Source: Symbiodinium natans (taxonomy: Eukaryota > Sar > Dinophyceae > Suessiales > Symbiodiniaceae). Taken from it: a DNA stretch of 60,000 bases. The stretch spans positions 1 through 60,000 of the forward strand of contig CAJNDS010000754.1 of NCBI GenBank assembly GCA_905221605.1. Direction: 5' to 3'. How positions within the stretch are numbered: the first letter of the stretch is position 1; each line of letters opens with the position of its first letter. The notes beneath the pieces are model-generated. The model saw only the letters and a program-made list of their open reading frames with translations, searched no databases and was not told the DNA's origin. Position numbers and translations under genes: made by a program. Shown here piece after piece: positions 19,720 to 29,364 of the stretch.

Positions 19720-20100
19720 GCAACCCAATTCTCCGCGGCAGCAACATCCGTCGAATCAGCATCGTGGCGGGGCACAACTCAGCGACGTACTTGAAGGTTC
19801 ATGTGTAGTCATAAGCGGGGTTAAACGTACCTTAATGTCGGTTCGAAGGTAGGTTGCCTTGCTTGTAGACTTGTAGACAACCCATGAACCTTCAAGTAGT
19901 TGAGGTTCACAGAAGCCAAAGGCGGCTTGCGACCTGAAGGCAAGCCACGCGCCAGCATCGCCGCGGAGCGCGCGGTCTCCGAACATCACTGTCCTTCCGG
20001 CGCCACGCGCTGACGAGCACCCAAGACGGAAGCCGCCGAAGCCGAAGGTGAAGGCGCCCCAGTGAGATCCAGCATTCCAGGTCCAGACGTGCGAAAATCG
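19720..20100 (-). CDS. Coding-like segment interrupted by a family A element
   Basis: The minus strand is open from about 20100 to 19900 (SHWGAFTFGFGGFRLGCSSA, then FGDRALRGDAGAWLAFRSQA). It is interrupted by a 113-bp family A element at 19787-19899. On the far side the frame VAELCPATMLIRRMLLPRR continues. Removing the element joins the two without a stop (CEPQ then VAEL). The element length is not a multiple of three. The product is not recognised. Confidence 0.45.
19787..19899. repeat. Family A-related element, copy 5
   Basis: Perfect inverted ends: GTACTTGAAGGTTCATG on the left and CATGAACCTTCAAGTAG on the right. It lies inside an otherwise continuous minus-strand reading frame. Confidence 0.8.
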
Positions 20101-20154
20101 GCGGTTTTAAGGTTCAGGGCTTGGGGAATCAACCCTAAACCCTAAACCCTAAAC

Positions 20155-20262
20155 CCTGAAGGAGCAGCTGGGAACCCCAGGCCGTGAGACAGACGAGCAG
20201 CTCCTCCTGGTTCAGCTGCACTCGGACCTGTCCAGAGGCGCTCCGGACGTCACGACTCGGTG
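20155..20262 (+). CDS. Exon-like island, unknown product
   Basis: The plus frame reads LKEQLGTPGRETDEQLLLVQ then LHSDLSRGAPDV, clearly protein-like. CCCTAAA lies on the left and a GTTTAGGG array at the right edge could supply a donor. Confidence 0.45.
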
Positions 20263-20674
20263 GGGGTTTAGGGTTTAGGGTTTAGGGTTTAGGATTTAGG
20301 GTTTAGATTTAGGGTTTAGGGCTTAGGGTTTACGGTTTACGAGTTTACGGTTTACGGTTTAGGGGTTGATTATAGTGTGGGCCTCTATTGGTGACCTAGA
20401 CTGAATTAGAGCAAAAGTAGCAAAAGCCTGTTGTGTTGATCAACAACAGAGGGTGCAAGATTTGAAGTCTGGCATTCTGGGGCACTTGGGGTCTGGGCGC
20501 TTGTTTTTGCTGCTGCTGGGTGACACTGCGTTGACCCGGAAAGCCAACCCACCGACCTGCCGACGTAAATCGAAGCACACTTTGGTTTGGGGTGCAGGGG
20601 CAAGGAGCTCCGAACCCCAAACCCTAGACCCTAAGCCCTGAGCTCCAAACCCCAAACCCCAAACCCTAAAACTT

Positions 20675-21115
20675 CACACTCTGACCCCAAGAATTCTTGT
20701 ATACCCAACCCTGGTCGGCAAGACGGCAAGGCCGCCGAAGTGGGCGTCTTTGTACAATGGCGAGGGCCGCTGTACATTTTGGCCCGAGGTCGCCCGACTG
20801 GCACGACGATGAACGCCGCGCTCAGCATCACTGCATCTCATGGAATACCTCGGCACAGGCATGTCAAAGAAGGCTGCTTTAGAAGAACTTGGTACCCCCG
20901 TACAAATATTTTAATAAAGGTACCGGTTTCTGGGCTGGTTACTTTCTTAAGGGAACCTTGAACCAAAACCCAAACCTTAAACCCCAAACCCTACTCCCTC
21001 GTTGGCTACTTTATAAGAGAACATTGAAGCCAGAAAAGTGGTTGCGGGCACCACTGGGCTACGAAGAATAGCGGCGCTCTCCAGACGCAGGCGCGCACGT
21101 TGAACATTGCTCGGA
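20675..21115 (-). CDS. Coding-like segment split by a family B intron
   Basis: Upstream minus exon (about 21064-21115): EQCSTCAPASGERRYSS. Downstream minus exon (about 20690-20887): KAAFFDMPVPRYSMRCSDAE, then PLYKDAHFGGLAVLPTRVGY. The two are separated by the family B element at 20888-21063. Splicing at its GTAGCCCAG and ACCAAG keeps the frame, as does exact removal with one target copy. The protein family is not recognised. Confidence 0.5.
20888..21063 (-). mobile_element. Family B element acting as an intron (introner), copy 3
   Basis: The 176-bp element is flanked by AAGAA at 20883-20887 and 21064-21068. On the minus strand it starts C-GTAGCCCAGTGG and ends GGTACCAAG, like copy 2, and shares the TGGTTACTTT..AAGGGAACC core. 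The middle carries inserted telomere-like words (ACCCAAACCTTAAACCCC). Confidence 0.72.
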
Positions 21116-21755
21116 CTAGGAAAATACAATTGGAGCGCAGAGTGTGGAGGTGTGGGGTTTAAGGGTTTAGGGTTTAGGGTTTAATCTCCCTAAACTCCCT
21201 GATTAAAACTAAACTCCTTCTAAACCTTCGACCCAAAACACCAAATCCATACATCCAATCCTATACTCCCGAATCGTGATAGAACGGTGCTTTAGGGGCA
21301 TCGTAGGATAGTATAGGGTTTACAGGGTGTATAGGGTATGTGGGGTTTATAGGGTTTATTGGTTTTCGGCTTCATGGGGTTGAGGGCATATAGGGCTTGC
21401 AGGCTTCTGGGTTTACAGGGCATCTGGGGTGAGTTGCACGTGCCCAAGATAATGGCGGAAATGGGTTTCCCATTCTTCGACAGACCGTGCACGAACGTTT
21501 GCGTATATAGGGTTTGTTCTAGAGCACTATACGGCTTATGGGGCTTGTAGGGTTTGCAAGGTTATAGGCGAGAGAGTCCTTATATAAGGAAGGGAGGTTC
21601 ACGGGGGGTAGGCACGTAGGGAACCTTAAGGGAAGCTTAGGGAGCCTTACGAAGTAGTGGGGGCCTCAGGTTACACAACCCCCTTGAACCCTTTTCCTTA
21701 AGAACTCTTTTAATAGGGTTTATAGGGCTTAAAGAACGGTTCTGCAACTACCCCC

Positions 21756-21832
21756 CACGGTCCGAGGAGCATCGCCACGCTGGCCGGAGCCTCGGCCTGC
21801 GTTGGCAAGCTCCCGTGGGCCGAGGCCTGATT
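21756..21832 (+). CDS. Exon-like island, unknown product
   Basis: The plus frame reads HGPRSIATLAGASACVGKLP. The preceding 21120-21755 holds degenerate GTATAGGG/GTTTATAGG-type repeat without a clear gene, though 21420-21500 is unique. Confidence 0.33.
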
Positions 21833-22071
21833 TAAGGTTTTAGGTTTAGGGTTTGGGGTTTAGCGCTTACGGATTAGGGTGAGGCTTGGGGAGTTTAGGG
21901 TTTGGAGTCTGGGCATTTAGGCTGTTTAGCGGGGCTTTCAGGGTAGGGGCAGTCGGAGGGGATTCCGAGCCTGCACCAGATAAGAAGGCCTGCGCGCAAG
22001 CTGACAAGTGCTGCGACAAGGTTGATCCGAGAGGTGGCAGCACGCGTTGCACCGGTAGCGCACGGACTGAG

Positions 22072-22813
22072 TCACACACACACACACACACAAAGCGTCG
22101 TCTTCCCAAACTTTGTGGTATCGGGATGACCTAAAAAGCGCGGTCTGGGAGAAACCCCTGCCTGCAGATCCAGGCAGGGCCTCGGTGGCGTCATGCTGCG
22201 TGTTTTTTTGCGCACCGCTAATCTCCTTCGTGTTTTTGTTACAGGCTCTGGGCAGCACGAATGATTCTGGGCGAGTGGCATCCATCGCTGTAGGTCTTCG
22301 TCGTGTTCGACGATGGTCCCGTCTTCGCCTTCGTTTACCCAGGCCTGCGAGGGAGTTGCTCGGGCTGGTTCAGTTGGAGGGTAGCTGAGGACCGGGCTCG
22401 TAGCGCACGTTCTGTCCGTGGCGAAGCCACGCCTGAACACAAGAACTTGACTGTTGCATGAACATGTCTTGGATGGCAGGTCACTCAGAGGTGGCGCACG
22501 ACGACTCTCGGATGCCTGCTGCTTTGTGACTCACACGGGAGCACGCTTGCCTAGGTTCCCTCGCGGGAGCATCTTGCAGGTTAAATACGCCCGGGACTCT
22601 CGAGTTCTAAGAAACGTTTACGGCTTGAACCGCAAGCTGGGCGTCTTCAGGTTGGGCCGCTTGGCGGGTCAAAAAGTTCTGGTCTGGGGCTGAGGCCCCG
22701 CGCACGCTGAGTCCGCTGCATGAGAGTCGCAGCTGCTTCTCAATGACTGAAGGTTCCGTTTCACCTGCGGTTCTGCAATGCTTCGTTTCGCCGCCCATCG
22801 GCACCTTCGTCAA
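22072..22813 (-). CDS. Coding-like minus-strand segments, unknown product
   Basis: Two minus frames look coding: 22607-22813 (MGGETKHCRTAGETEPSVIE and following) and about 22245-22440 (WVNEGEDGTIVEHDEDLQRW). A CA microsatellite at 22075-22092 marks the low end. Here telomere-like repeat stops and ordinary GC-rich sequence begins. They may be exons of a gene that also includes 23667-24092. No domain is recognised. Confidence 0.35.
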
Positions 22814-22819
22814 GGGGAT

Positions 22820-23631
22820 GATCAGGTGCCTATAAAATGCGTGCCCCTATCATATAAGAGGTTGCGGTTGGGTTGGTGAGTGGCTGGCGAGTGGCATGTG
22901 AGGCACATGTGAGGGGATGTCTCGGGGAAGAGCAAATGAGAAGCTTGTAAGGTCAAAAAGGGCTGAGGCTTGGCTATCCTGTGTAAGCATGTTTTTGCGT
23001 CGACCCTGTCTTTGAGTAAGCTCTCGTGAGAATTCAACCCGATCCAGGGTTTGTCAGGGCCCCGTTTTTTTGTCAGTCGAACGGGCGCAGCATTCGTCAA
23101 GCAAGCTCTCGTCGCTCGAACTCCAAGACCAGGTCCGCAGAAGGCTCGAAGCAGCCAGAGGCCCGTAAGTGGCTCGCGAATGGCTCTATATAGGCTTGTA
23201 AGTGGCGCGAAGGCCCATGAGGGGCCCGTAAGTTCGCAAGTGGCCTGAGCGGCATGTGAGCGGCATGTAAGTGGCATGTAAGCGGCACGTAAGTGGCCGT
23301 AAGTGGCGCGTAAGTGGTAAGTGGCACGTAAGTGGCACGTAAGCAGCCCGCAAGTTGCCAAGGGTCCCCGTAGGAGGCCCGTGTTGAAGCCCGCACAAAC
23401 CTGTGCAGGAGACCCATGCAGCATCTGCCAAAAAACACCAGAACTTAGAAGTCAGGCAGCCTGCTCTTACGAAGCCTCTCCCTGAAAACACCAAAGGTTA
23501 CGTACTCTCCGTACCCACACGACCTGATCTTACATAGCCTCTCCCTGAAAAACACCTAAACTTACATACTCTCCTTACCCAAGGGACCCGATCTTATATG
23601 ATAGGGGCACGCTTTTTATAGGCTCCGGATC
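22820..23631. mobile_element. 0.8-kb inverted-repeat element
   Basis: The ends are 40-bp inverted repeats with three mismatches. The inner 32 bp (22828-22859 against 23592-23623) differ at one base and include GCGTGCCCCTATCATATAAG. The interior has a tandem repeat built on GTAAGTGGCAC (23190-23350) and two copies of a roughly 65-bp unit (TCTTAC.TAGCCTCTCCCTGAAAA) near the right end. A 200-codon minus frame is created by the tandem repeat and is not convincing as a protein. Confidence 0.72.
23190..23360. repeat. GTAAGTGGCAC-type tandem repeat
   Basis: About twelve degenerate 10-12 bp units (GTAAGTGGCACG, AGCGGCATGT). Each resembles the splice-donor consensus GTAAGT on the plus strand. Confidence 0.85.
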
Positions 23632-23666
23632 TTTGCTTGGACTTCGTGCGCGGCGACGCTCAGGGC

Positions 23667-24092
23667 TTAACGGGCTTGGCCGTAGGCGTTGGAAATAGCT
23701 CTGACTACTTCTGCTTCCGAGCGGAAGGAGTTCCCGACCCGCAACGCAGGCAGAGTAAGAGCAGCGTTGATCGAGGCCAGGAGGGATGGGCTAGTTTCGG
23801 GCATCGTTCTTTTGGCTGCGCATTGGTTTCTTAGGCCTGGTTTATCGTGCTGCGCCCCCTTCTTTTCCAGTTCTGCGCACTCTTCCAGCGGTTCACTGGG
23901 TTCCAGGGTCTCCTCCACTTGAGAATCTGAGAAGTAGTAGCCGGCCCTTGTTTTGACGCAGGCAGGCGAGTTCTTCGATCTGGAACGCAGTGGAAAGACA
24001 CGTCGGGCGGCTGAGCAGCAAGCGCGGGACCGGAGCAACCGGAGTCTGAGTTCCCCGGTCCCCGTTCTAGGCAGAGTACCCAGAGACTCCAA
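23667..24092 (-). CDS. Coding-like segment, unknown product
   Basis: A 141-codon minus frame. The C-terminal two thirds (DSQVEETLEPSEPLEECAEL, then SLLASINAALTLPALRVGNS, FRSEAEVVRAISNAYGQAR) is acidic, then helical, and reads like genuine protein. Its N-terminal codons fall in the inverted repeat at 24077-24104, so the true exon probably begins after it. The frame ends at TTAAGCCCTGAGCGTC, a word repeated upstream at 29938 and 30837. The VG.SF.S..E...A...Y pattern faintly recalls DNA-binding heads of MuDR/FAR1 proteins, but this is not a firm assignment. Confidence 0.45.
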   Translation of the reverse strand: MESLGTLPRTGTGELRLRLLRSRACCSAARRVFPLRSRSKNSPACVKTRAGYYFSDSQVEETLEPSEPLEECAELEKKGAQHDKPGLRNQCAAKRTMPETSPSLLASINAALTLPALRVGNSFRSEAEVVRAISNAYGQAR

Positions 24093-24339
24093 AAGTCTTT
24101 AAATTTAAGAAAGACCCTTAATTAAAAAAAACCCGCTGAAATCAGCCCTTAAACAAAGGATATTAGCTTAATTAAAGGTTAAAGTGTAAAACCAAACCTT
24201 AATTAGAAGGTTTTTCGCCTTAATTAAGAGTTGTGCGGTTCGAAGAAGCGCTTTTGGCTTAATTAGAGGTTTTTTTGGTGCATTCTTAATTAAAGGTTTT
24301 TTGGTGTGGTACATGCAAGATGATGTCTCGTGACAGAGG

Positions 24340-25400
24340 CTAATAAAGCACGGTCTGAAGCCTTTTTTTGACTGAGCTGGCTCGCAAAAGTGGTGGTTTT
24401 GGATTGCTTGCTGCAAACTTCTGCAACATTGCCCTTGAAACTCCGAGCATGCTGAACTCCCCGCCCCTGCGAACAGCATGCTTCGACAATGTGTGCCCAA
24501 ACGATTCGTCCCGGTACGACCACGTTCTTCGTGGGTTCGCAGGCGAGGCAGCAATTTCAAGAACGTTCTTGTTGAAGGCACCCTTCATGTCCACCTCAAT
24601 GCTGGAAGCGGCACCACTGCCGAAGGCATCCATCAACGAGCCCAAGCTTCCACCATCCATGGTTCCCGTCTGACTGTGCCGAGTCGTGTCGGTGGCAGAG
24701 TCTCTCTCTGTGCTCTCCTTCTGCATCTTGTAAAAGTAGCGATGCAGGAGTTTGTTCTTGTGCGGCTGCTCTTGCCTGGTGTGCTTGAACCTTTCCTCGG
24801 ACTCTCTCAGGAGGTCCTGCAAGGTGTCGGCTGCCACCTGCTCTGAAAGGTTGCTTTCGTTCAGGCCATTGAGCTCCAGGATTTTGGACCTCTGCGACCA
24901 AATCTGTGAGGGCACCAACCCACACCCAACAAAAAGAAATATTACTGCAGCCAAGCCACCGGGTCATGAAGCCTTTCACAAACTCATTCGCTTCCTCGTG
25001 TTGAACCTCCGTGTTCTTCGTCAGCTCGTTGGCCCAGTCCAAGCAGTGCATGCCACTCTGCACAAGCTTCTCCAAGATCTTGCTCTTGCCACTCACGTCT
25101 GCTGCCTTGTAGTCGCTGAGGATCTTCGCTGCTGCTGCTCTGTGCTCGGGGGTGGCTTTCTTGGCCTTGCACTGGTAGGACAGCGAGGTCAGCAGTCCCG
25201 ACAGCTGGCCTCTCTCCATGCCGATCTTGCCCACTGCTTCTGTTGGCTCGGTCTTCACTGCTTGCGACTTGGGTGTGGCCGTCCCCTTGGCAGCGGCCTT
25301 GGGCTCCTTCTTCGCTGCTTTTGCAGCAAACTTGCCCTTGGAGGTCGCAGGCTTAGCCGTCTTAGCCACTGCAAGCAAGCGAGTTCTTCTAAAGTGGAGC
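24340..25400 (-). CDS. Two-exon basic protein, unknown function
   Basis: Exon one (about 25370 down to 24950) follows a good acceptor (GCTTGCTTGCAG). It is first Lys/Ala-rich (GKFAAKAAKKEPKAAAKGTA), then helical (AKILSDYKAADVSGKSKILE, KLVQSGMHCLDWANEL). An intron near 24905-24950 ends CCCTCACAG. Exon two continues KILELNGLNESNLSEQVAAD, KNKLLHRYFYKMQKES and RTWSYRDESFGHTLSKH to a stop at 24340. The head resembles nuclear or chromatin proteins in composition only. It lies inside the inverted-repeat-bounded segment and on the same strand as 27250-28810, with which it could form one gene. The exact donor of the intron is unresolved. Confidence 0.6.
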
Positions 25401-25615
25401 ACGAGGGAACCGGTACCTTTGAGCACTCTGGGCACTGATGGGCATTGTCGGCCAGAGTATGTCTGGGCTTTCAAGGAGTGGCCTCCTTGTGTCGCAGGAG
25501 GCCACTCCTACACCCCCATACTGAGGAAAAAAAGAAAGAAAGAGAAAGAGCACCAGACACAGAGAGAGAAAGTTTGTATACATGTTTCCACGTATATATC
25601 TATACAGTTGTACAC

Positions 25616-25619
25616 GTAC

Positions 25620-25650
<31 letters not shown>

Positions 25651-25856
25651 CAGATATACAGATATGTATGCATACACATGTATATTTCTGTGTATGTCTA
25701 TTTTGGGTTATTTATCGATTTATATTTACATATATGCTATCTGCAAATATATAGATATGTATATATATATATACATCAATATATATACACATATATATAT
25801 GTATTTATGTATACACATATGATATATGATATATATATATATATATATATATGCAT
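25616..25856. repeat. TA-rich microsatellite block
   Basis: TATATATA and TACATATATATA words with CACACATG interruptions. It gives spurious YIYIYIYI frames. AT-rich and easily melted. Confidence 0.95.
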
Positions 25857-25883
25857 ACATAAACACACCGGGGGGGGGGTGTA

Positions 25884-26690
25884 GGGTGTCGGGTTTAGGG
25901 TCCTAGGGTCCTGAACCTTAAACCCCAGACCCTAAACCTTAAACCTTAAAGCTTAAACACCAGACCCCTAAACCTTAAACCTTAAACCCTAAACCCTAAA
26001 CCCTAAATCTTAAACCCCTAACCCTAAACCCTAAACCTTAAACCTTAAACCTTAAACCCGACACCCTAAACTCCAAACCCTGAACCCTAAATCCTAAGCC
26101 CTAAACTCTGAACCCTAAACCCTGACCCTAAACCCGAAACCCTAGACCCTAAGCACTAACCCCTAAACCCGAAACCCTGAGCCCAAACCCTTCAACCCAA
26201 ACCCTGAACCTTAAACCCCAGACCCTAAACCTTAAACCTTAAAGCTTAAACACCAGACCCCTAAATCTTAAACCCCTAACCCTAAACCCTAAACCTTAAA
26301 CCTTAAACCCGACACCCTGAACTCCAAACCCTGAACCCTAAATCCTAAGCCCTAAACTCTGAACCCTAAACCCTGACCCTAAACCCGAATCTAGACCCTA
26401 AGCACCATTCCTAAACCCGAAACCCTGAGCCCAAACCCTTCAACCCAAACCCTGGACCCTAAAGCCTAAGCATAAAACCCCAAACCCTGAAGTCTAAACC
26501 CTAAGGCCTAAACCCTTAACCCCGAACCCTAAACCGTCAACCCTAACCCCTAAGGCCTAAACCCGGCAACAGGAACCCGAGACCCCAAACCCTGAGGCCT
26601 CAAGCCTTAACCCTAAACCCTAAACCCTAGACCCTAGGGTCTACCCTAAAGACTAAACCCTAAACCATAAGGCCCATACCCGAAAGCCTG
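25884..26690 (-). repeat. Degenerate CCCTAAA array with higher-order duplication
   Basis: Units are CCCTAAA, CCTTAAA and CCCGAAA variants. The succession from about 25911 (GAACCTTAAACCCCAGACCC) to about 26160 recurs in the same order from about 26206, with a deletion of roughly 45 bp. The array therefore grew by a segmental duplication of about 300 bp. Confidence 0.88.
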
Positions 26691-26692
26691 AA

Positions 26693-26866
26693 GAGTGCCA
26701 CTGTCGACGAAACCCGTTCAAAAAACGTTAAAATTTTTAACTTTTTTTAACATAATTTTTAACAACCTTTTCCTTTAGTTTCCCTTCTAAATCAATGTTA
26801 AAAATTGTTAAAAAAACGTTAAAAATTTTAACGTTTTTTGAACGGGTTCCCTCGGCAGTGGCACTC
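26693..26866. mobile_element. 174-bp foldback element (MITE)
   Basis: Two arms of about 70 bp are nearly perfect inverted copies: GAGTGCCACTG, then AACCCGTTCAAAAAACGTTA and AAATTTTTAAC, around a loop of about 30 bp. GAA flanks both sides (26690-26692 and 26867-26869) as a possible 3-bp target duplication. It would form one long AT-rich hairpin. Confidence 0.85.
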
Positions 26867-27105
26867 GAACGAAATCCAGACACACTATTCTTTTTGCGCG
26901 CTCCACCTCGGTGCATGCTGCCTGATCGATCAGCTCCGGAAGATGCTGCTAAGCCTGGATCACACGTGAAATGTCACGAACTGACACAAGCTGCAGAAGT
27001 CTTGACACAATCTTTGTACTTGCTTGGCTTGCATGACAAGCAGCTCTCAACTGGTGCACCGACGAGGCTCAATCTGTCTTCTGCTTCCTCCAAAAACAAG
27101 ACACG

Positions 27106-27256
27106 GACAAACCCTAAACCCTAAACCCTAAACCCTAAACCCTAACCCCTAAACCCTCAACCCTCAACCCTCAACCCTAAACCCTAAACCCCAAACCCTA
27201 AACCCTAAACCCTAAACCCTGAACCCCAAACCCTAAACCCTAAACCCTAAACCCTA
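27106..27256 (-). repeat. CCCTAAA array
   Basis: About twenty units with CCCTCAA variants. It is the only clean array inside the 24.1-29.4 kb segment apart from 25.88-26.69 kb. Confidence 0.95.
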
Positions 27257-27259
27257 AGT

Positions 27260-28810
27260 TTATGCAATGCACTGCAGAGCATGGCTTCCACTGTAGTCCT
27301 GGGATCATGGGCCTCGGCTTGGTCACCATGGCCTGCCAAAACAAACAAAAAAGGAGTGCTCCTCCTCAATAGGAGAAGCCCTCCTGCAACTGAATTCAAA
27401 AGCATAAGTAGTGCAGCTGGGCCTGCTGCCTCCTCGGGAGCTGGTGGACCACTGGCCTGACCGAGAGGCTGCATGGATAACAAACCCGAAACAAAATCAT
27501 CCCCTTCACAAAAACAAATTGCCTCGGGACCCTCATCATCCACGGCAACCGGCTGGCTGTCCCCAAGCCCTGCCGGGGAGTGGCTTGCTTGTTTGGCAGC
27601 GCACAAGCAACAGGACCTCAACTATTGCTGCCCAAGGAGCATTCCGAGGCTGGCTTCGTCTTGGCAATCTTACTGGGGGGACCGGTCTCCTCATGAGCAG
27701 ACAAGGGCCAAGGGCAAAAGCTTCGAACGAACTAAGAAGGAGGCCCTCCTCGACAGGAGAGCCTCCTGTGCGAACAATTCTGCATGTATCCTCGTCCGGC
27801 TCGCCATCCACTTTGGTCCAGCTCTGATAGCTCCGCATGGAGGCTGGCGACCCGTCCCTCCTCTTCTCTGCTGCTTCGCAGCTCCTGCCCCTCTTCTCTG
27901 GAGGTGCCTCGTGTGAGAGAGCACACAAAGCACATGCATGTAGCAGACACAAGAACAGTGTAGCCACACAGTGCAGCCCAGTAGCCGGTGGAGGGTTCTT
28001 CGGGATAACCAGGGGCCTGGCCTTTGGCTTCGGGTGCTGCTGGGCCTTGGCTTCGCGGGAACAAAGAAAACACAAGCAACACAGGAAACTCTGAAAGTCT
28101 TTCTGCCGGAAAGGCACCGCTTCGGCTTGCTCTTGGCCCTCTTGGCCTGGATCTTCTTCCTCTTCATCACTCGGTGGCTGAAACTCCGGCTCGCCGGCAT
28201 CCTTCCACCCCTTGACCTTGGCCCACCACACCTTTCGCTGCTTGCCCCTGTTCTTCTTCTTCTTCTTCTTCTTCTTCGCCAAGGTGGGCTCAATGTAGTT
28301 GGCAAAGTCCTTCAGGTCCCACCGGCCTCCACTGCCCTTGCTGTAGGGATCCCAGAGGTTCTCTCGGTTGGCCGAGTAGATGTAGAGCTCACCTTAGCGA
28401 GGAGACCCTCCTATACAGGAGAACCTCCCAAAAACTGCAAGGCTCAACTTGAAGGAGACCCTCCTAGAGTGAAGGAGAGCCTCCTGAAATCTGGATGCTG
28501 ACATGTTGCACTTTGTGTTTAGGCAGCCACCCTCCCGCACATAGGACCAGTTGTGCTTGCATTTCTTGCACTTTCTCACATCGATGCCGGACATGTCATT
28601 GGGGTCCTCGTCCCACGGGTCGTCGTCCTTCTTCCACCACTGGGAGCCTTCACCCTTCTTGTCGCGGCCACCATCCTTCCAGCTGGAGCCCCACCCCTCA
28701 GCGACAGGACTGCAGAGAACCCTGGGCAACAATCTGAGCACACAAAATGCAGCCAAAAATACTGCAGCCAAGCGACACCAGAACCAGAACCTGACTGATG
28801 ATGCCAAGAC
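27260..28810 (-). CDS. Multi-exon protein with a Cys4 zinc motif and a Lys/acidic tract, unknown function
   Basis: The exon at about 28495-28700 reads PWDEDPNDMSGIDVRKCKKC and KHNWSYVREGGCLNTKC: C-x2-C then C-x4-C, a small zinc-binding motif. The exon at about 28088-28395 reads ELYIYSANRENLWDPYSKGS, then a Lys-rich run, KVWWAKVKGWKDAGEPEFQP and an acidic EEEEDPGQEG stretch. Later minus segments at about 27760-27860 (SYQSWTKVDGEPDEDTC) and 27500-27610 (SPAGLGDSQPVAVDDEGPEA, ICFCEGDDFVSG) look like further exons. The intervening sequence carries double-hairpin AGGAGG motifs. Exon borders are approximate and the family is not recognised. Confidence 0.55.
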
Positions 28811-28899
28811 ATCCCTGCTTGTGGCAGACAGAGGTCTGGAGCTGCACTGAAGGCTTTAGCTTGGGCCGAGAAGCTGGCTGGCAGGCAAAGAAGCTCAAA

Positions 28900-29364
28900 C
28901 AACAAGTCTCACATGCACTGCACCTCACAGCATCTCCTCCTACTCTGCATGCACTGCACACTCTCATGAGTCACTCCAGCAAGCAGATCTGCCACAGAAC
29001 CTCTTAAATGAAAACATGTTAAGCAAACGGAAAACAAATCTGAAATTTCGTATCTACCTAAAAGTATTTGCCAATGCTCCACACAAATCAATCTGCCAAG
29101 ATGCAGCTGAGCTCGAGCCTTTAAAATTGTGCAGGCAGAACAGGACGGCATGTAGACCTATTGTTCTTTTCTACAGATATGTACACACACATCTCCTTGG
29201 ATCTGCTCCATGCATCGATCTGGATCGATCATTCACTTGCATGCCAGACGGTGTCTTTATGAAACATATTGGGAAAGAAAAGCCCTTATTTAACACGTGT
29301 GAGAAAACCCTTTAATTAAGCAAATAGCCCTTAAATTAGATTTACGCATAATCCCTTAACCATG
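28900..29364. other. AT-richer stretch upstream of the minus-strand gene
   Basis: It holds no convincing frame and includes part of the subterminal CCTTAATTAA-type repeats at 29308-29360. It could contain 5' non-coding sequence or intron of the minus-strand gene. Confidence 0.4.

Noticed and set aside
22822-23494. 200-codon and 113-codon minus frames with ATYxPLTCHLR repeats
   Set aside because: They are produced by the GTAAGTGGCAC minisatellite within the 0.8-kb element.
25582-25884. Tyr/Ile-rich plus-strand frames
   Set aside because: They translate the TA-rich microsatellite.
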